Assembly (NCBI GenBank): GCA_030761205.1
Contig: JAULJL010000027.1
Coordinates: 9,739,001 to 9,803,000, forward strand
DNA from: Fremontodendron californicum
Lineage: Eukaryota; Streptophyta; Magnoliopsida; Malvales; Malvaceae
DNA: 64,000 bases
Reading direction: 5' to 3'
Both the position numbers and the translations under genes were made by a program. Positions 58,503 to 64,000 of this stretch are shown piece after piece. The notes under the pieces were generated by a model. The model saw only the letters and a program-made list of their open reading frames with translations, had not been told where the DNA came from and ran no database searches. Numbering within the stretch: position 1 is the stretch's first letter; the number at the start of each line of letters is the position of its first letter.

Positions 58503-60240
58503 GCTAATAGCTACCTCATGAGCTGCTTTGTCCCCTACAGTACCCCTAGTATGTGCTAGACATCATTGGTGGAAAGATTTCATATATGCACGAACCCCTT
58601 CAATAATAACACCAATTAGATTGAATCCTTACCCTAAAAATAAATTCGAGACTAATAATACATAACTCCAATGATCAATTTATTGAGTCATCAATCGAAA
58701 TATTTAATAATTTGAAGATAGAATATAAGTACTTATTAATAATAAAATATTGCTTTTTAATTTCCTTCATGAATTATTAGGATAACAGCAAGTTATAAGC
58801 CAATGGGCTAATTAGCTTAAGTTTGCAGGAGTACTTTAGTTTCAGCAGGCTGACTAGATTCAAGACAATTAACCCTTATTAAAGAGCATAAAAAACTGGC
58901 AAAAAAGGGGGCAAGAAAATAAAAAACAGATTCCATGCCTGAGAAAGGCAAAATAAAAAGTGGCATTTTTAAGCGGCAAATTTCAAGACTTAATGAATCT
59001 TAATGTGTAAATAAATAAATAAATATATAAACATTAATATAAACTCTTTGATTGAATTTGATCTTATAAATTAAGTGACACCACTCAATTTGAGAAATTA
59101 TTTAAAACCCAAATAAAAAATTACAATAATAAAATGAAGGTAAAGGCATTTATATTTTTTAAATGTTAACAATAATATAAAATTTTATATTCACATGCAT
59201 TTAAAAAAATCCTACTCAAATAATTTCTATTTTTATAAAATAATTTTTATTTATTTTTTCACTCACATAATGATGTGCGTCAAATCTAGATAATACAATG
59301 TGTGATTGAGTTTAGTTCGCACCTACACAATTAAAAAAAATTCTTAAAAATCAAATCAAAATTATAATAATAAAAATGAAATTAAAAATATTTGTTTTTT
59401 TTTTTCTTGAAAAAATATAAACGCATGATCGTTTTTAGTTTAGAATTTACCCTTTAAATAAATTTTTTTTTTATCTTTTTTGTTAATATACTTTTTAATA
59501 TTGCCCCAAATTATAGTACTCCACGTGAGGTGGTTGTAGAATATTTATCAACAGATATAATTAGACAATAGTTTTGTTAAAATAATTAATTAACTTCTTG
59601 TAAAAGCTCATGCTCATTCAAAGTTACTTTCTCATGAATAAAAAATTACAAAAAGATAATGTATTACTAATATTTGATTGGTTGGAGTAATTAAGTGGCT
59701 CAAATTCTCTAGATGAAAATTAAAGTTCGAATATTGAGAGTCTCCAAAATTGAGAGGGCTTTATCATTACACTCTCAGCTTGACAGGGATTAATCTTTCA
59801 TCAACCATAAAATGAGAGTCAGAGATACCCTGAATTTACACACAAAAAAAAATAATGTATTCCTTTAATTTACATATATAAATCACTAAAATGAATAAAC
59901 AACTTTATTAAAGTTACCAAAATTTTAATACTATTACTTTTTAATAAAGTAATAATTATATTAATAATTTTTATGAAAATAATTTATTAATACATAGATG
60001 TTTCAATTCATATATGAGTGTCTTGTGATTTTTTTTCGTGTCAGTTATATAGACATAAATCTAAAAAAAAAAAACTATTAAATGTATCAAAATTATAAAT
60101 AAGAATACAATAATGGATTAAACTTATTGTGTTTAAATATATCATATTATATTTATTATATTATTTTCGTATTTATTAAACATGTCGTGATTAAGTCTAG
60201 CGATACGTCAATATGTGTATACTAAACATTTAAATTTTGG
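58503..60240. other. Intergenic, no gene seen
   Basis: AT-rich, with homopolymer runs. No motif or long repeat was recognised. Confidence 0.5.
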
Positions 60241-62660
60241 GCAGGGCTGGTATCCTAAAGAACCAAAAAAAGAAATGCTCTCAAAGACAAAGTGCAGCTT
60301 GTAACCTTTATTAAAAAAACCCGAGTTACGTTGTGAGTGAAATGATTCATTTTTTATCTTTATAATAGTAATAACAATAATGTTATGAACACATATATTA
60401 ATAACGTATAAAATTAATTATTAACATGAAAAATTTTATATGAATTTATAATATTTTGGAAAATATAAAAAAATAACACAAACATGTGATGAAAACACAA
60501 ATTTTTCTTTAAATTGAATCACTCTGACAAATTATGCAAAATATATCATGAAATGAGACATGATACGAACACATAATTTTTTTTTTTTTTTTTGTAAAAT
60601 TAAATCACAATGACAAACTATGTAAAATATGAGATGATTGAGACACGACACGAACACAACATAGAAAAATAATTAAAACACAATACGAAAAATAACATGA
60701 ACACGACACAAAACATGAATGTGTAAAAATTTATATAAATTTATAATACTTTAAAAACACACAAAAAAATTACACGAGCATGAACACACAAATTTTTCTC
60801 TAAATTGAATAACTATGAAAAATTATGTAACATATGTCATGAATTGAGACATGACACGAACACAACATAGAAAAAATAATTAAAAAACAACACAATAAAT
60901 AACATGAACACGACACGAATACACGAACGTGTGAAAATATACATAAAATGAATTATTAACGTGTAAATTTTTTTTTATAAATTTATAATAGTTTATATAA
61001 ATTATTGGGTAAAACTATTAATGTATAAACATTTATATAAATTTATTTGAAAATACAAAAAATATACAAATACGTTACGAACATAATTTTTTCATTAAAT
61101 TGAATAACTATAATAAATTATCAAAATATGTCATAAATTGAGACATGGCACGAACGTACAAATTTTTCTCTAAATTTAATCACAATGACAAATTACGTAA
61201 AATATGAGATGAATTAAAACATGAGAAGAACACAAAATTAAAAAAAATTAAAACACAACACGAAAAATAATATGAACACGACACGAATATACGAACGTGT
61301 AAAAATATACATAAAACGAATTATTAACTTGTAAAAATTTATATAAATTTATAATATTTTGAAAAAAAAAAAAACACGAATACGTCACGAACACAACATA
61401 CAAAAAATTATTAAAACACAACACCAAAAATAACACAAACACGATATGAATATACGAATGTTTAAAAATATACATAAAATGAATTATTAACGTGTAAAAA
61501 TTTATATCAATTTATAATACTTTAAATACAAAAAAAAAATACAAACACATAAATTTTTCTAATTTTTTTTTTCCTTCCTACCATATATATATATATATAT
61601 ATTCTTTCTCTATTTTTAACAGCTCAAATAATGGAAGGTCAAAAAAAAAAAAAAGCCACGTGCCCACCAATGAAGAGGGCAACGTGGCTGCACAAAATTT
61701 GTGCAAAAAAAATTTAAAATCTATCTTATGGATATTGTATTCTTTAAGAATACTTTTCCTCTTTCTTCTAAGGAATAAAAGCCGAAGTCTATTTCAATAA
61801 AGACGAATTTAAGATTACATGTGAAATTAACATATTGATCTACCAAGTAGCTCACTGGTGCAGCTTTTGGTTTAATTGGAATTAGGAATAAAACTCGCGC
61901 TACATTGCAGGTGAAATGATTCGTTTTTAATTTTTTTTATTAAATTGAATCATTATGATAAATTATGTAAAATATATCATAAATTGAAATACGACACGAA
62001 CACACAAAATTTTCTCTAAATTGAATCAAAATGTCAAATTATGTAAAATATGAGATGAATTAAGACATGACACGAACACAAAAATGAAAAAATAATTAAA
62101 ACACAACACGAAAAATATCACGAACACTGCACGAATATACGAACGTGTAAAAATATATATAAAACGAATTATCAAAATGTAAAAATTTATATAAATTTAT
62201 AATACTTTCTAAAACCAAAAAATAAAATCAATACGAATACGAACGCGTCACGAATATAATATAGAAAAAAATAATTAAAACACAATACGAAAAATAACAC
62301 AAATACGATACGGATACATGAACGTTTAAAAATATATATAAAACAAATTATTAACGTATAAAAATTTATATAAATTTATAATATTTTAAATAAAAAAAAT
62401 AACACAAACACACAAAATTTTTTAATTTTTTTTCTCTTTCCTTCCTACCAATTTTTTTTTTTTTTTTTTACCCCTACCCAACAACTTAAAAAAAAAAAAG
62501 TGAGACCCATATAACCAAAAAAAAAAAAAGACGTGGATGCACAAATTTTGTAAAAGAAATGGGGGTGACGTGTCGGATTATTTTGGTGAAAAAATGAAAA
62601 ATTTATTGTATGGATGTTGGAAATTAAAATGTGAGTGCCAATGCAGAAATGGCTTTTTTT
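60241..62660. repeat. Irregular tandem / duplicated repeat block with CACGAACACGACACGAA motifs
   Basis: The phrase AACGAATTATTAACGTGTAA, AAATTTATATAAATTTATAA occurs about eight times (near 60400, 60730, 60950, 61030, 61320, 61485, 62165 and 62345). It is usually linked to ACACGAACACGACACGAATA and TAAATTGAATCACAATGACA. A larger duplication also shows: TTTCCTTCCTACCA with a homopolymer run, then ACGTGG.TGCACAAATTTTG and a TATGGAT(A/G)TTG phrase at 61570-61740, reappears at 62440-62620. Both GTGAAATGATTC starts (60337, 61911) lie at the left of a block. Confidence 0.75.
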
Positions 62661-62992
62661 CCCTGATGGAATAAATCCTCAGCCATGAACTTCCTTCTCT
62701 TATGATTTACAGACTCAAATGAAAAAAACTGGACTTTGGTACAAAGAAATATTGCATCTGTTTAATCAGAATTAAAGAGTTTTATTCATTCATTGATTCA
62801 TAGTTACATACAACACAATCTTCAACTCCAATGAAAGAATTTGAATCTTGTAATAATAAATGTATAAAAATTCAAATATCACAGATTTGATAGGAAGGAA
62901 ACATACAGGAACCTTTTAACTTGTTCCTTTCCTAATATCTTAGCATTACAAAGATGGATCTTTTTAACACTCAAGTATGAAGTTAAAAAATT
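62661..62992 (-). other. 3' untranslated / downstream region of the ABCG gene
   Basis: Non-coding, AT-rich sequence just beyond the stop codon of the transporter. Possible poly(A) signals cannot be chosen with certainty. Confidence 0.5.
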
Positions 62993-64000
62993 CTAGCGTC
63001 TTTGGAAATTAAACACCTTTATGGACACAGTAAAGATTGCTCCAAAGAGTACTGTGAAACCAAGAATTACAACTGCAACTACTCCAAGGAAATCATGTCT
63101 GAAGTCAAAATAATTTCTCAAAAACTGTTCAACTGTCTCACCGCTGCCATCCTCAAGGATATCTTGTATATCTCCAAATTGTGAAACAACCAATCCATAC
63201 AAGGTCCAAGATACTGGACAAATCCAGTAGTACCATCTCCACCATATAGGAATACTCTGTAATTTAAAGAGTTGGAAAGAGTGGGAAGAAAGTTAGTCAT
63301 CAGGAAAATGTGTGTGTATAAGGTATATACTAAGAACTTGAAAAAGAAAAATTATGTGAAAGCAGCACTTACAGGTCGTGGGATGATGAATCCTGAAAAG
63401 ACATTCCATATTCCATAGAATGCTGAGGAAACTATGGATGCAATGTGGTAGTTTGGTGTGACAGCCACAGCCATCATGCCATAGAAGGTGAAGTAGAGTA
63501 AGGTGAAGTACATAAAGAAGAGATACCAGAAGAACTTAGCAGCAGTCCATTCAAACCCGATCATCGCATAGACTATAATGCCATACACAGCAGATTGAAC
63601 AAAAATATAAGGTATCTCGATTAAGACCTGCAGTTGCAAAATGTGAAGTCAATTATAATGTACTAAAACTTTGTACAACTTTCTTTACAGATTGAACTCT
63701 TCAAATTGAGAAAAAACTTGCCTGGGCAATGGCATATGGCATGGCAGAATACATTCCAGCAGCTCTTTCTCTATAAAAGACTGTCCTTTCAACGGCCACA
63801 ACTGGCTGCACTGATGTACAGTTTTGGATACCAAGGAAAAGAACAGCAGCATACATTGAACCCATTGCATTGGCCAGATCTTGTCTCTTTTTCCTGTAAT
63901 TTCACAATGTGATAATTAGATATATAAAGATGATAAAAACCAACATTTAAGCTTGAGCTTTTGTACTTGTAGCTTACGTTTTAGTGCCAAGGTCCCAGAA
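62993..64000 (-). CDS. PDR-type ABCG transporter (full-size), C-terminal exons, partial
   Basis: A plasma-membrane ATP-driven exporter of the pleiotropic drug resistance family; plant members move hormones, waxes or defence compounds. The window holds the last four exons on the minus strand: 64000-63978 (FWDLGT, partial), 63893-63722 (KKRQDLANAMGSMYAAVLF, VAVERTVFYRERAAGMYS), 63627-63373 (VLIEIPYIFVQ, AVTPNYH, FSGFIIPRP) and 63256-62993 (SIPIWWRWYYWICPVSWTLY, ETVEQFLRNYF, ending FNFQRR and stop). These are transmembrane domain 2 with the conserved VERTVFYRERAAGMYS and IPxWWRWYYW motifs and the family C-terminus. Splice phases are consistent throughout. One intron (63721-63628) begins GC (CAG|GCAAGT) instead of GT. 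No stop or frameshift is seen, so the gene is probably intact. Motifs resemble the ABCG39/40 (PDR1) group, which is a guess. Confidence 0.93.

Noticed and set aside
1..64000. CRISPR arrays, bacterial operons or integrons
   Set aside because: All tandem arrays here lack spacer-repeat structure, and the gene and repeat content is that of a plant nuclear genome.

Overview
The window looks like nuclear DNA from a flowering plant, most likely a eudicot. It is AT-rich and gene-poor. It is packed with nested LTR retrotransposons (Ty3/gypsy Tekay-like, Ogre/Tat-like and Athila-like; Ty1/copia Sirevirus-like), a CACTA DNA transposon and small hAT-like and Tourist-like elements. The only apparently functional host gene is the 3' end of a PDR-type ABCG transporter at the right edge (62993-64000, minus strand). 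It has normal plant introns and a complete C-terminus. The species cannot be named from this sequence alone.

Layout: (1) 1-8169: an old Sirevirus-type copia element (3312-8169) with a Tekay-like gypsy element (1-3311, minus, running off the left edge) inserted in its gag. (2) 8170-20535: an Ogre/Tat-like element with a 5.0 kb LTR, a PBS and two degenerate gag units, but no pol. (3) 20536-22767: an isolated Athila-type LTR with a higher-order repeat array. It directly abuts a broken first exon of a UBP15/16-like ubiquitin protease (22770-23003). (4) 23004-36893: mostly non-coding, with a CYP81-type P450 pseudogene (29167-31170) split by a hAT-like insertion, MITEs, a LINE tail and an LTR-like block with a tandem array. 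(5) 36894-54149: an Ogre/Tat-like LTR broken by two independent insertions. One is a complete young Athila-like element (38838-47672, TSD AGCAT). The other is a copia LTR (49217-53597) that itself carries a 3987 bp CACTA element (49311-53297, TSD TTA). The CACTA element contains exon-intron pieces of two unrelated host genes, OST48 and an NDR/NDL protein. (6) 54150-62992: intergenic, with an LTR-like promoter block, a Tourist MITE and an irregular tandem-repeat block downstream of the ABCG gene.

The two most notable items are the chimeric gene-capturing CACTA element and the Athila derivative. The Athila element keeps gag, protease, integrase, both LTRs, PBS, PPT and TSD, but has lost reverse transcriptase and RNase H. 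It would have to be copied by enzymes supplied from elsewhere. All identifications come from reading motifs by eye; no database search was run.
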